This document shows positions 49,643-58,280 of a DNA stretch of 64,000 nucleotides, piece by piece. The DNA is taken from assembly GCF_005221305.1 (NCBI RefSeq), contig NZ_CP039887.1, positions 248,001-312,000 of the forward strand, read 5' to 3'. The notes beneath the pieces are model-generated. The model had not been told where the DNA came from. It ran no database searches and worked only from the letters and a program-made list of their open reading frames with translations. Positions within the stretch are counted from its first letter, which is position 1; each line of letters starts with the position of its first letter. The position numbers and the translations under genes are program-made. The stretch comes from Neisseria subflava (GTDB lineage: Bacteria > Pseudomonadota > Gammaproteobacteria > Burkholderiales > Neisseriaceae).

Positions 49643-51337
49643 ATGTCTCAAACTCCTTTCTTTAAAACCGACTGCCCAAGCTGCGGCGCACCTGTCGAAG
49701 CACATTCTGCTTCTGCCGTGACGCTGGTGTGCGGCTATTGCAACAGCATGCTGGTGCGGCAAGATAACGGCGTTGTCGACTCCGGCCGTGATTCCGCATT
49801 GCTGGAAGATTTTAGTCCGCTGCAAATCGGAACCAGCGGCACATTTGTCGTGCAACGCTTTACCTTGGTCGGACGGCTTCAGGTGCAATACGACGATGGT
49901 GCGTGGAATGAATGGTATGCGCTATTTGACGACGGCAGGGCGGGTTGGCTTTCAGAGGCGGGCGATTTGTATGTGATGACCATGCCGGTCGAAGTCGATA
50001 ATCCGCCGAAATTTGAAGACACGCGAGCCGGATTTAGCGAGCTGACTTTCCAAGATAAGCACTATATTGCCTCCGATGTCCGCAAAATCAGCTTGAAACG
50101 CGCCGCCGCGCAGGGTGAGTTGCCGTTTGTTTTGAAAGAAGATACAGAAAATCTGGTTTCCGACTGGCGTTGCGAAAACCTTTTCATCACGCTCGATTAC
50201 AACGATAAAACACCCGAAGCCTTCTTCGGGCGGATGGTAAACCTAGATGATTTGAAGCTGGAAAACACGCGCCAAGAAGATGAAATTAAAGAAAGTGCAG
50301 GCCGTCTGAAAGGCAGTATTACCTCTGAAAACTGTCCTAACTGCGGCTCATCCATTCATTGGGTAAACGGGCTGACTTCCCATCTGAACTGTCAAAGTTG
50401 CGGTAGCGAATTGGCAGTCGGCAAAGATAAAGCGGAGCTTATTACCGCCAATAATCTGCGTTTGTCGCAGAATACGCTGTTTACTCTGCCTATCGGCTCG
50501 ACAGGCCGTCTGAAAAATAAAGAGTTTCATGTTATCGGCGCAATCCGATATTTAGAAACAGATGCGCAGGAAACATTTGATAACTTGTTCAAAGGTGCCA
50601 AACATACATTGGCACCAGAAGGGCAGTGGACAGAGTATCTGCTTTACAACCCAACTCAGGGTTTCTTATGGCTGGTTGAAGCTGATGAAGGTTGGAATAT
50701 TTCCGAAACCTTGAACGATTGGCCGCGCCTCGACCGCAACCGCCAACCGCAAGGCTATGGCAAACTTTATGACTATGGCGGACGGGTCAGGATTGCCAGC
50801 GGAGCGTTTTATTGGCGCGTCCGAAGCAGTGATTTGAACTATTACAGCGATTACCGAGACGGACAAAGCCGTAAGCTTGGTTCCGAACTAAACAGTCACG
50901 AAATGGCATGGAGTAGAAGTACACCCATTGCTTATCGGGAAATTGCAGATGCGTTTAATTTGACCAATAAAATATCATCTTACACCGTGAAAATGAGTGC
51001 AGATGATATCGATGAAAAATTACGACTTCTGATGATTGCTATTTTGGTTATCGTCAATATTCCGTCATTGTTTATGAATGGCTTCGATGCACTATTCGAT
51101 ATATTTCTTATCGGTTGGGGTGTCTATGCTCTTTTTATAGTTGGACGGAAGAGAGATGAAAATGGCGAACAGAGTATTTCCCGAGTGGGATATGTTATTT
51201 GTGCAATGGCTTTGATTGTTTTTGTTACGATGATGAATTATGCAGATTTGTCTGATTTGGATGATGACAGTAGCCGAGTTCATTCAGGAGGAAGCTATGG
51301 CGGTTATTCAAGCGGCTATTCCGGAGGCCATAAATGA
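49643..51337 (+). CDS. DUF4178 protein with two zinc ribbons and C-terminal membrane helices
   Basis: A 564-residue protein. The layout is duplicated: zinc ribbon (CPSC at 11-14, CGYC from 31) followed by a DUF4178 domain, then a second zinc ribbon (CPNC, CQSC near 232-252) and a second DUF4178 domain. Three hydrophobic segments (about 450-535) form a membrane part, and the protein ends in a Gly/Ser/Tyr tail (GGYSSGYSGGHK). The stop overlaps the start of speD (51334-51337), implying coupled translation. A paralogue in decay lies just beyond speD. The predicted topology puts ribbons in the cytoplasm and the tail outside or in the membrane face. No function is established. Confidence 0.84.
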   Translation: MSQTPFFKTDCPSCGAPVEAHSASAVTLVCGYCNSMLVRQDNGVVDSGRDSALLEDFSPLQIGTSGTFVVQRFTLVGRLQVQYDDGAWNEWYALFDDGRAGWLSEAGDLYVMTMPVEVDNPPKFEDTRAGFSELTFQDKHYIASDVRKISLKRAAAQGELPFVLKEDTENLVSDWRCENLFITLDYNDKTPEAFFGRMVNLDDLKLENTRQEDEIKESAGRLKGSITSENCPNCGSSIHWVNGLTSHLNCQSCGSELAVGKDKAELITANNLRLSQNTLFTLPIGSTGRLKNKEFHVIGAIRYLETDAQETFDNLFKGAKHTLAPEGQWTEYLLYNPTQGFLWLVEADEGWNISETLNDWPRLDRNRQPQGYGKLYDYGGRVRIASGAFYWRVRSSDLNYYSDYRDGQSRKLGSELNSHEMAWSRSTPIAYREIADAFNLTNKISSYTVKMSADDIDEKLRLLMIAILVIVNIPSLFMNGFDALFDIFLIGWGVYALFIVGRKRDENGEQSISRVGYVICAMALIVFVTMMNYADLSDLDDDSSRVHSGGSYGGYSSGYSGGHK

Positions 51338-51699
51338 CCCACATGCCCGGTAATCATGGCCTATTAGACTTATACGGCTGCGATGAAGCCATCTTAAAAG
51401 ATGAAGGCCGTCTGAAAACCGCTTTGGTAGCCGCCGCACAGGCTACAGAAGCCACCATATTAACCGAACACTTCCATACCTTTGGCGGAGCAGGCGGCGT
51501 AACCGGCGTTTTACTGCTCGCCGAGTCTCATATCAGTATCCACACTTGGCCTGAACACCACTTCGCCGCCATTGATGCATTTATTTGCGGCGGCATGAAA
51601 TTGGAAAAAGTGAAGGAAATCTTGTGCAGGGAGTTGGCGGCTGAAAGGGCTGTTTGGACGGTTGCGCAACGTGGCGAAGGTATACTGGACGATATATAA
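51334..51699 (+). CDS. speD: S-adenosylmethionine decarboxylase-type pyruvoyl enzyme SpeD/SpeH
   Basis: A 121-residue bacterial-type (class 1B) decarboxylase. LLLAESHISIHTWPEHHFAA contains the self-cleavage site between Glu64 and Ser65 that creates the pyruvoyl group, with His70 nearby and the proton-donor Cys85 in DAFICGG. It would decarboxylate SAM for polyamine synthesis, but homologues that decarboxylate ornithine or arginine exist, and no aminopropyltransferase gene is in the window. It overlaps the DUF4178 gene by four bases, so its product is probably made for that system. A DUS encodes EGRLKT inside it. Confidence 0.9.
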   Translation: MTHMPGNHGLLDLYGCDEAILKDEGRLKTALVAAAQATEATILTEHFHTFGGAGGVTGVLLLAESHISIHTWPEHHFAAIDAFICGGMKLEKVKEILCRELAAERAVWTVAQRGEGILDDI

Positions 51700-51724
51700 C
51701 CATCGGTTGAACAATAAAATCTGT

Positions 51725-51767
51725 TAGGCCGTCTGAAAGCATATTCAATCCGTTTTCAGACGGCCTT
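51725..51767 (+). terminator. DUS inverted-repeat terminator
   Basis: TAGGCCGTCTGAAA and its inverse, after speD and before the broken DUF4178 copy. Confidence 0.7.
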
Positions 51768-51804
51768 AAACCTTGTGCTGCTTAAACTGAAATATTGACA
51801 CTAT

Positions 51805-53496
51805 ATGGAAAAAACGCCTTTTTTTAAAACCGATTGCCCAAGCTGTGGTGCGCCTGTGGAGGCGTATTGCGCTACTGCCGTGACGCTGGTGTGTGGCCAT
51901 TGCCGCAGTATGCTGGTTGCTAGAAGCGGTAAGGGGAGGAGCGGATATTTTGTTGCCAATGCAGGGCGTGATTCTGCGTTGCTGGAAGATTTCAGTCCGT
52001 TACAGATTGGAACGAGAGGCGTTTTTGATGATCGGAAATTTACGCTGATTGGGCGATTGCAGGTGCATTATGATGTCGGCGCATGGAATGAATAGTATGT
52101 CTTGTTTGATGACGGGCAGACCGGCTGGCTTTCCGAGGTTGGCGATTTATATGCGATGACTTGTTTGCTGGCTCAGAAGAGGAGACGGGGCCGAAAAATT
52201 TTAAGTCGGTGAAAGCCGGTTCCAGTTCGTTGATCTTTAATGGCCAAACCTTTATTGCGTCAGACGTCCGCACCATACATTACTGTAATACCGATGCGCA
52301 AGGCGAGTTGCCGTTCAATTTATCTAGGAATCAAGCGACAGGCGAGGTTTGCGACTGGCGACGGGGCAATTTGTTTTTGACCTTGGATTATTCGACTTTT
52401 CCAATGAACTCCTACTTCGGACGCATAGTCAGTTTGGACAGTTTGAAGCTGGAAAATAAGCGCAGTGATGATGAAATCCGTGAAAGTGCAGGCCGTCTGA
52501 AAGGAGAGATTCTTTCTGAAAACTGCCCTCATTGCGGCGCTCCTGTTCATTGGCCAGGTGGTGTTACTTCTTTCCTTTTATGTCAGTCTTGCGGCAGTAG
52601 TTTGAACACGACAAAAGATACTGTTGCGTTGATGGAGGCAAATGCCCAAAGGAAAGAACAAGAAAACCTGTTCACACTTTCCATAGGTACGAAAGGCCGT
52701 CTGAACGATACAGAATATCTGATTATCGGGGCTGTAAGATTTGCTGAGATACCGTCCTATAACCAAAATCAGTCTGAATACTGGACGGAATATCTGCTTT
52801 ATAACACGCAGCAAGGGTTTGCCTGGCTGATTGAGTCTGGAAAACGCTGGCGGTTGTCAGAAACCTTACACACATGGCCGGACTTTGATTCAAGTGGCAA
52901 TCCTGCCGGTGAAATGTTGATTGATCATTACCGTGGGCAGGTCGAGGCAGCGGCTGGTGCGTTTTATTGGAAAGTCAAACAAGGCGATTTGCTTCATTAT
53001 AAGGAATATAGCGGCAAGAAAAGTTATGGCCGGAATGTCATTCTGTGTTCTGAGCAGAGCAAGGATGAAATAGTCTGGAGTAAAAGCAGTCCTGTGTCTT
53101 ACCGTCAAATGAGAAAGGCATTCGGCCTGTCTTTATGATACTAAGGAGATGCTCTCTTACTGGCTGAAGGGTGACAATAGAAATGTTGGGAGTAGAGATA
53201 ATGTAGCCCGTATCATTGCTATGCTGATTCTTATCATCGTCAACCTTCCGGCCTGGCTGTCACCGCACCTACGTAGCCCAGTTGGTATAGCGGTCAGTCT
53301 GTGTGCGTTGGTATGGATATGAGTTTCTGACAGATATAAAAACGATCGTGATTACGAAGAAGAACGGGTAGGGACGATTATTTTCTTTGCTTTCATCATT
53401 TTTCTTACCGTCTTGTTCAACTATGTCCAAGCGGAAGATAGCGACTCATCGCATTCCGGCAGCTCCTATCATGGTTATTCGGCAGGGCATAAATAA
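51805..53496 (+). pseudogene. Second DUF4178 gene, inactivated
   Basis: The gene is a paralogue of the intact DUF4178 gene at 49643, with the same zinc ribbons (CPSCGAP, CGHC; CPHCGAP, CQSC), membrane part and C-terminal tail (SYHGYSAGHK). At least four lesions break it: a nonsense codon TAG at 52093-52095 where the paralogue has Trp, a one-base frameshift near 52160, another near 53137, and a TGA at 53320-53322. The pieces are readable across these points, so decay is recent. It sits between speD and the FAD enzyme. Confidence 0.88.
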
Positions 53497-53563
53497 CGCG
53501 AGACCTGCTTAACCTCGTTGTACCGTTTTATTTTTATTTTTTCAGACAACCTTTTTATAAAAC

Positions 53564-55168
53564 ATGCTAACTCGCCGTCAATTTCTCAGCTATACCGCCG
53601 CGCTTGGCGCTGCCTCTGCTTTCTCTTGGCAGACTTATAAATACCTCAACCGCAAACCTCCGGTTTCTATTAACCGTGTCGGCTTGCCGTTGGGGCATTT
53701 GTTGCGCGACGGAGAATTGATCAATCAGCCGACCCGTCGTTATGAATGCAATACCTTGATACTCGGTGGCGGTGCGGCTGGTTTGGGGGCGTTGTGGTAT
53801 TTGGCGAAGCATAATCACTGCGATGTATTATTGGCAGAAGGGTTTGAACGCAATGGCAACAATGCCGCCTATACGTCTTCAGCCGGCCTGAAAGCGCCGA
53901 GTGGTGCGCATTATTTGGCTTTGCCGTCGAAAGAAAGCGTGTATGTGCGCGAGATGCTGGCAGATTTCGGTATTTTGCAGCCGGATGGCAGCTTTAGGGA
54001 AACCGATTTGGTCTATGCGCCCGAATCGCGCCTCTTATATCAGGATAAATGGGTGGAACATTTATTGCCGAAAGAAGATGCGGATTCCAAACGGTTTTTT
54101 GATTTGATAGGCCGTCTGAAACAGGCTTACGGCAATGACGGTAAGAAAATTTTTGCTATTCCGATTGCGCTGTCATCGGCAGATGAAACATGGCGGAAAC
54201 TCGATCATCTGACGTTAAAACAATGGCTTGAGCAAGAGGGCTACATCTCGCCTGAGCTTTTATGGTATCTCGATTATTGTTGCCGCGACGATTACGGACA
54301 AGGCATCGGGCAAGTGTCTGCCTTTGCCGGATTGCATTATTTTGCCGCCCGCAACAGCGCGGAAACCGTCCTCACTTGGCCCGAAGGTTTGGCGCATCTT
54401 TCTGAAAACCTGCGCCGTCATGCCGGTTTGCAGGAAGGTTGGCAATGGCCGCCTGAAAATAGTATCCATTTGGAGAAACCTGCTTCAATTAATGCTTCTG
54501 CCGTCAAAATCAAACCGCTTTCGGATGGCCGGATTGAAGTGTGGTTGCGTGATAATGCAAAAGGGGAAACCATTGCCGTCACCGCGCAACACGTTATCTC
54601 CGCCATGCCGCTGATGGTTGCCGCCCGCATTATTGAATCTCCCGAACAATTTGGTCTGGACATCCCAGAATACGCGCCATGGCTGGTTTCTAATTTTGAA
54701 CTGCACAGTTTCCCGAAAGAAAAAAACAACAGCGAACTTGCATGGGACAACGTGGTTTATGGCAGTCAAGGGCTGGGCTATGTTGTTGCGACCAACCAGC
54801 TTATCCGGGTTGCCCGTCCTGAACGCACGATTTTTACCGCCTATGCCGCGCTCAACCACGATACGCCACAAGTCGTCCGCCGCCAGCTGCTTGAAGCAAG
54901 CGACGAAGAGCTGCTCCAGCTTACCGCCCAAGATCTGCTTACTACTTACGGCGAAGGCTTTTGGCGGCACGTTTCCCATGTTGACATTACCGTTCGCGGG
55001 CATGGCATGAGCGTGCCGAAACCCGGCTATTTAAGCGATGAGGCTTTATTAAAAATCAGAAGTCGAAATTCTGGATTATTATTTGCACACAGTGATTTAA
55101 GCAGCTATTCGGTATTTGAAGAGGCTTTGTATTGGGGTGTGGAAGCGGCACGGAAAGTGTTGGCTTAA
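53564..55168 (+). CDS. Tat-exported FAD-dependent amine oxidase-like protein
   Basis: A 534-residue flavoprotein. A twin-arginine signal (TRRQFLSYTAALGAASAF) marks folded export to the periplasm. The dinucleotide-binding motif is LILGGGAAGLGALWYLAK (about 66-83), followed by the AmineOx/NAD(P)-binding Rossmann-like body and a C-terminal flavin motif in SGLLFAHSDLSSYSVFEEAL. It resembles monoamine/polyamine oxidases rather than dehydrogenases with known sugars. Its position two genes from speD suggests an amine substrate. ATG 53564 is followed directly by the RR motif. A degenerate DUS lies just upstream. Confidence 0.82.
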   Translation: MLTRRQFLSYTAALGAASAFSWQTYKYLNRKPPVSINRVGLPLGHLLRDGELINQPTRRYECNTLILGGGAAGLGALWYLAKHNHCDVLLAEGFERNGNNAAYTSSAGLKAPSGAHYLALPSKESVYVREMLADFGILQPDGSFRETDLVYAPESRLLYQDKWVEHLLPKEDADSKRFFDLIGRLKQAYGNDGKKIFAIPIALSSADETWRKLDHLTLKQWLEQEGYISPELLWYLDYCCRDDYGQGIGQVSAFAGLHYFAARNSAETVLTWPEGLAHLSENLRRHAGLQEGWQWPPENSIHLEKPASINASAVKIKPLSDGRIEVWLRDNAKGETIAVTAQHVISAMPLMVAARIIESPEQFGLDIPEYAPWLVSNFELHSFPKEKNNSELAWDNVVYGSQGLGYVVATNQLIRVARPERTIFTAYAALNHDTPQVVRRQLLEASDEELLQLTAQDLLTTYGEGFWRHVSHVDITVRGHGMSVPKPGYLSDEALLKIRSRNSGLLFAHSDLSSYSVFEEALYWGVEAARKVLA

Positions 55169-55177
55169 TTGATATAA

Positions 55178-55211
55178 AAAGGCCGTCTGGAATCATATTC
55201 AGACGGCCTTT
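55178..55211. terminator. DUS inverted-repeat terminator (one mismatch)
   Basis: AAAGGCCGTCTGGA pairs with its inverse with one mismatch, between convergent FAD oxidase and eda genes. Confidence 0.7.
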
Positions 55212-55234
55212 GCTCTTTCAGCTTAATAACCCGA

Positions 55235-55873
55235 TTAGGCTTTGGGTTTTAAAGCGGCAGCTTCGCGAGCCAGACGGGTGATGGTATCCCAGTCTTTGTT
55301 TTTGATGGCTTCTTTCGGAGTCAGCCATGAGCCGCCGACGCACAAGACGTTGGGCAGCGACAAGTAATCGGGGGCGGTAGCGAGGCTGATGCCGCCGGTC
55401 GGGCAGAAGCGCACGTCGGCATAAGGGCCGTAGAGGGCTTTGAGCATGGCTTTGCCGCCGACAACTTCGGCAGGGAAGAGTTTGAGGGTGTCGATACCGT
55501 GTTCCAAAGCCAGTTGGACTTCGCCCGGGGTAGCAACGCCGGGAATCAGGGGGATGCCGCTGTTGTGGCTGGCTTTGGCGAGGGATTCGTGCAAACCCGG
55601 GCTGATGGCGAAAACTGCACCTGCATCTTCGACGGCTTTGAGTTGTTCGGGATTGGTTACCGTACCTGCGCCGACGATGGCGTTGGGCACTTCTTTGGCA
55701 ATCAGGCGGATGGCGTCGAGGCCGACAGGGGTGCGCAGGGTGATTTCGAGGGTGGGAATGCCGCCTTCGACAAGGGCATGGGATAAATCGACGGCAGTAC
55801 TCAAGTCGTCAATCGCCATTACCGGCACAACTGCGCCGGCTGTCAGGATTTCGCGTGGGGTCAGTTTAGACAT
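55235..55873 (-). CDS. eda: KDPG aldolase (2-keto-3-deoxy-6-phosphogluconate)
   Basis: Cleaves KDPG to pyruvate and glyceraldehyde 3-phosphate, the last Entner-Doudoroff step. The family motifs are VPVMAIDDLSTAVDLSHALV, IPTLEITLRTP with the catalytic Glu, and LKLFPAEVVGG with the Schiff-base Lys. ATG 55873 follows GGAG; the 212-residue length is standard. It lies downstream of edd on the same strand, in an edd-eda operon interrupted only by a DUS pair. Confidence 0.95.
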   Translation of the reverse strand: MSKLTPREILTAGAVVPVMAIDDLSTAVDLSHALVEGGIPTLEITLRTPVGLDAIRLIAKEVPNAIVGAGTVTNPEQLKAVEDAGAVFAISPGLHESLAKASHNSGIPLIPGVATPGEVQLALEHGIDTLKLFPAEVVGGKAMLKALYGPYADVRFCPTGGISLATAPDYLSLPNVLCVGGSWLTPKEAIKNKDWDTITRLAREAAALKPKA

Positions 55874-55963
55874 TTTAGGTCTCCGTTGGGGACTGTATCG
55901 TAATAGGGTCGTTAACATGGTTTCAGACGGCCTGATTGTTTTAAGAGGCCGTCTGAAAAGGGT

Positions 55964-57799
55964 TTAGGCAAATTCGCCGCCGAAGCTCATGGCGCCGGTT
56001 TCTGCGCTGCTGGTCATGCTGCGGAAGTTGGCGAAGAGTTCGCGGCCGCAGCCTTGTTGGTTCGCGCTCAAGTCGATGTGTTCGACTTCGCGGGCGTTCC
56101 ATTCGGCCTCGTTAATCAGGACGTTGAGTTCGCCGGTAACGGAGTCGAAGCGGATCAGGTCGCCGGTACGGATTTTGGCGATGTTACCACCCATCAGGGC
56201 TTCGGGCGTCATGTGGATGGACGCAGGCACTTTGCCGGATGCGCCGGACATACGGCCGTCGGTCAGCAGCGCCACTTTGAAGCCGCGGTCTTGCAGGATA
56301 CCCAAAGGCGGGGTCAGTTTGTGCAACTCGGGCATACCGTTGGCGCGCGGGCCTTGGTAGCGGACGACGCAGACGAAATCGCGTTCCAACTCGCCGCGTT
56401 CAAATGCCGCCAACACTTCGCGTTGGTCGTTGAACACAATGGCGGGCGCTTCGATGATGCGGCAGCCTTCGCGCACGGCGGACACTTTAATCACGCCGCG
56501 TCCGATGTTGCCTTTCATCAGGCGCAGACCGCCGTCTGGGGAGAACGGGTTGTCGGCTTTGCGCAGGATGTCGTCATTGCCGCTGGTTTCGGGGGCTTCG
56601 CGCCATTCGAGCTTGCCGTCGATAAGGAAAGGCTCTTTGGTGTAGTGGCGCATACCGTGTCCGACGACGGTATCGACATCGTCGTGCAACAAGCCTGCGT
56701 CCAGCAATTCGCGGATGACGAAAGGCAGACCGCCTGCTGCGGTAAAGTGGTTCACGTCGGCTTTGCCGTTGGGGTACACACGGATGAGCAGCGGGATGAT
56801 GGAGGAAATTTCGTCAAAGTCGTCCCAGTTCAAAATCACGCCTGCGGCACGCGCCATAGCGACGAGGTGCATGGTGTGGTTGGTCGAACCGCCGGTCGCC
56901 ATCAGACCAATCAGGGCGTTGATGAAGGATTTTTCGGTCAACATTTCGCCCAAAGGTTTGATGGTGCCGTTTTTGATGCCGCGCGCGAGGTGTCCGGCGG
57001 CGTAGCGGGTCAAGGCTTCGCGCAGGTCGGTATAGGGATGGACGAAGGCGGCGGCGGGCAGGTGTACGCCCATCATTTCCATCATCATTTGGTTGGAGTT
57101 TGCCGTGCCGTAGAAAGTGCAGGTGCCGGGGCTGTGGTAGGAACCCATTTCGCTTTCGAGCAATGCGTCGCGGCCGACTTTTCCTTCGGCGAAAAGCTGG
57201 CGGGTGCGGGCTTTTTCTTTATTGCCGATGCCGCTGGACATCGGACCTGCGGGGACAAAGATGCCCGGAATATGACCGAACGAAAGCGCGCCTATCATCA
57301 GACCCGGCACGATTTTGTCGCACACACCCATAAACAGGCTGACGTCGAACATTTGGTGCGACAGGCCGACGGCGGTACTCATGGCAATCACGTCGCGGGA
57401 GAACAGCGACAATTCCATGCCGGCATAGCCTTGCGTGATGCCGTCGCACATGGCGGGCGTACCGCCGGCAACTTGCGCGGTCGCGCCGTTTTTCTGCGCC
57501 TCGTCTTTAATTTGATCAGGGAAGTCTTTAAACGGCTGGTGTGCGGAAACCATGTCGTTGTAGGCAGTAATGATGCCTAAGTTGGGAACGGTGTCCTGAA
57601 GCATTTCGATTTTGATGCTTTTGGGCATGGAGGCGTAGCCGTGCGCCAAATTGCTGCAGCCGAGCTGGTTGCGCTCTAAGCGTCCCATCTGTTTGGCACT
57701 ACGGATTTTCGCCAGATATTTTTCACGCGTCGGGCGGCTGCGCTCGATGATGCGCTCGGTAATCTCGGCGAGTTTAGGGTGAATAGGAGTGGGGTTCAT
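55964..57799 (-). CDS. edd: 6-phosphogluconate dehydratase
   Basis: Converts 6-phosphogluconate to KDPG; an iron-sulfur dehydratase of the IlvD/Edd family. Cluster Cys residues are visible in the SKQMGRLERNQLGCSNLAHG region, in GTPAMCDGITQG and in FMGVCDKIVPG. At 611 residues it is complete. First gene of the minus-strand operon; two HexR-like palindromes lie in the control region to its right. A DUS pair separates edd and eda. Confidence 0.95.
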   Translation of the reverse strand: MNPTPIHPKLAEITERIIERSRPTREKYLAKIRSAKQMGRLERNQLGCSNLAHGYASMPKSIKIEMLQDTVPNLGIITAYNDMVSAHQPFKDFPDQIKDEAQKNGATAQVAGGTPAMCDGITQGYAGMELSLFSRDVIAMSTAVGLSHQMFDVSLFMGVCDKIVPGLMIGALSFGHIPGIFVPAGPMSSGIGNKEKARTRQLFAEGKVGRDALLESEMGSYHSPGTCTFYGTANSNQMMMEMMGVHLPAAAFVHPYTDLREALTRYAAGHLARGIKNGTIKPLGEMLTEKSFINALIGLMATGGSTNHTMHLVAMARAAGVILNWDDFDEISSIIPLLIRVYPNGKADVNHFTAAGGLPFVIRELLDAGLLHDDVDTVVGHGMRHYTKEPFLIDGKLEWREAPETSGNDDILRKADNPFSPDGGLRLMKGNIGRGVIKVSAVREGCRIIEAPAIVFNDQREVLAAFERGELERDFVCVVRYQGPRANGMPELHKLTPPLGILQDRGFKVALLTDGRMSGASGKVPASIHMTPEALMGGNIAKIRTGDLIRFDSVTGELNVLINEAEWNAREVEHIDLSANQQGCGRELFANFRSMTSSAETGAMSFGGEFA

Positions 57800-57965
57800 G
57801 TGCTGTCTCCTGGCAAAACGATATGATAGGGATTTTGTTTGCGCGTTTCTGATTTTTGTATTGGGTGTTTTTCAGACGGCCTGGAGCTGTGGGAATAAAT
57901 AATGAGTGCCGTCTGAAATGTTGAAGATTTCTCTTCGAAGTGTCTGCGTATTATAGTACAAATTC

Positions 57966-57980
57966 TGTAATTTTGTTACA
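57966..57980. promoter_or_regulatory. HexR-like operator 1
   Basis: TGTAATTTTGTTACA, one base from the perfect palindromic consensus TGTARTNNNAYTACA reported for HexR. It lies in the edd-zwf divergent region, next to a locus encoding HexR. Confidence 0.65.
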
Positions 57981-58121
57981 GAATAATTCGCTAAGTGGAA
58001 GAAATTTGATTTAAATCGAGGTATAGTCAATTTGTAAAATGGCAGGCTGCAAAAGTCATCAAACTTTTATGTTAAATCAAACAATTTGTAAAAATGAGAA
58101 TGGACAAAATCTGTAGTCATG

Positions 58122-58136
58122 TGTAGTATTACTACT
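58122..58136. promoter_or_regulatory. HexR-like operator 2
   Basis: TGTAGTATTACTACT, matching the same consensus except for the last base. It lies about 145 bases before the zwf start. Confidence 0.6.
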
Positions 58137-58280
58137 CACTAGCCCGCTTGTTTGAAATTTTGGTGCGGGCGATTGGTTTTTTACTGCTTATTGCTTAAAG
58201 GCTTTTGATTTTAATTGATTTTTATGGATGACGACAGTCCAAAAGTTTTGAAGCAAGCTTCCTCAACGAGAGATGAAACG

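Noticed and set aside
49643..51337. Reading the DUF4178 protein as two separate genes
   Set aside because: The frame is continuous over both zinc ribbons and domains, and the paralogue at 51805 has the same two-part layout.
56054..57580. 508-codon open frame on the plus strand across edd
   Set aside because: It is antisense to the strongly supported edd gene and consists of codon-bias mirror sequence with no start site or family pattern.
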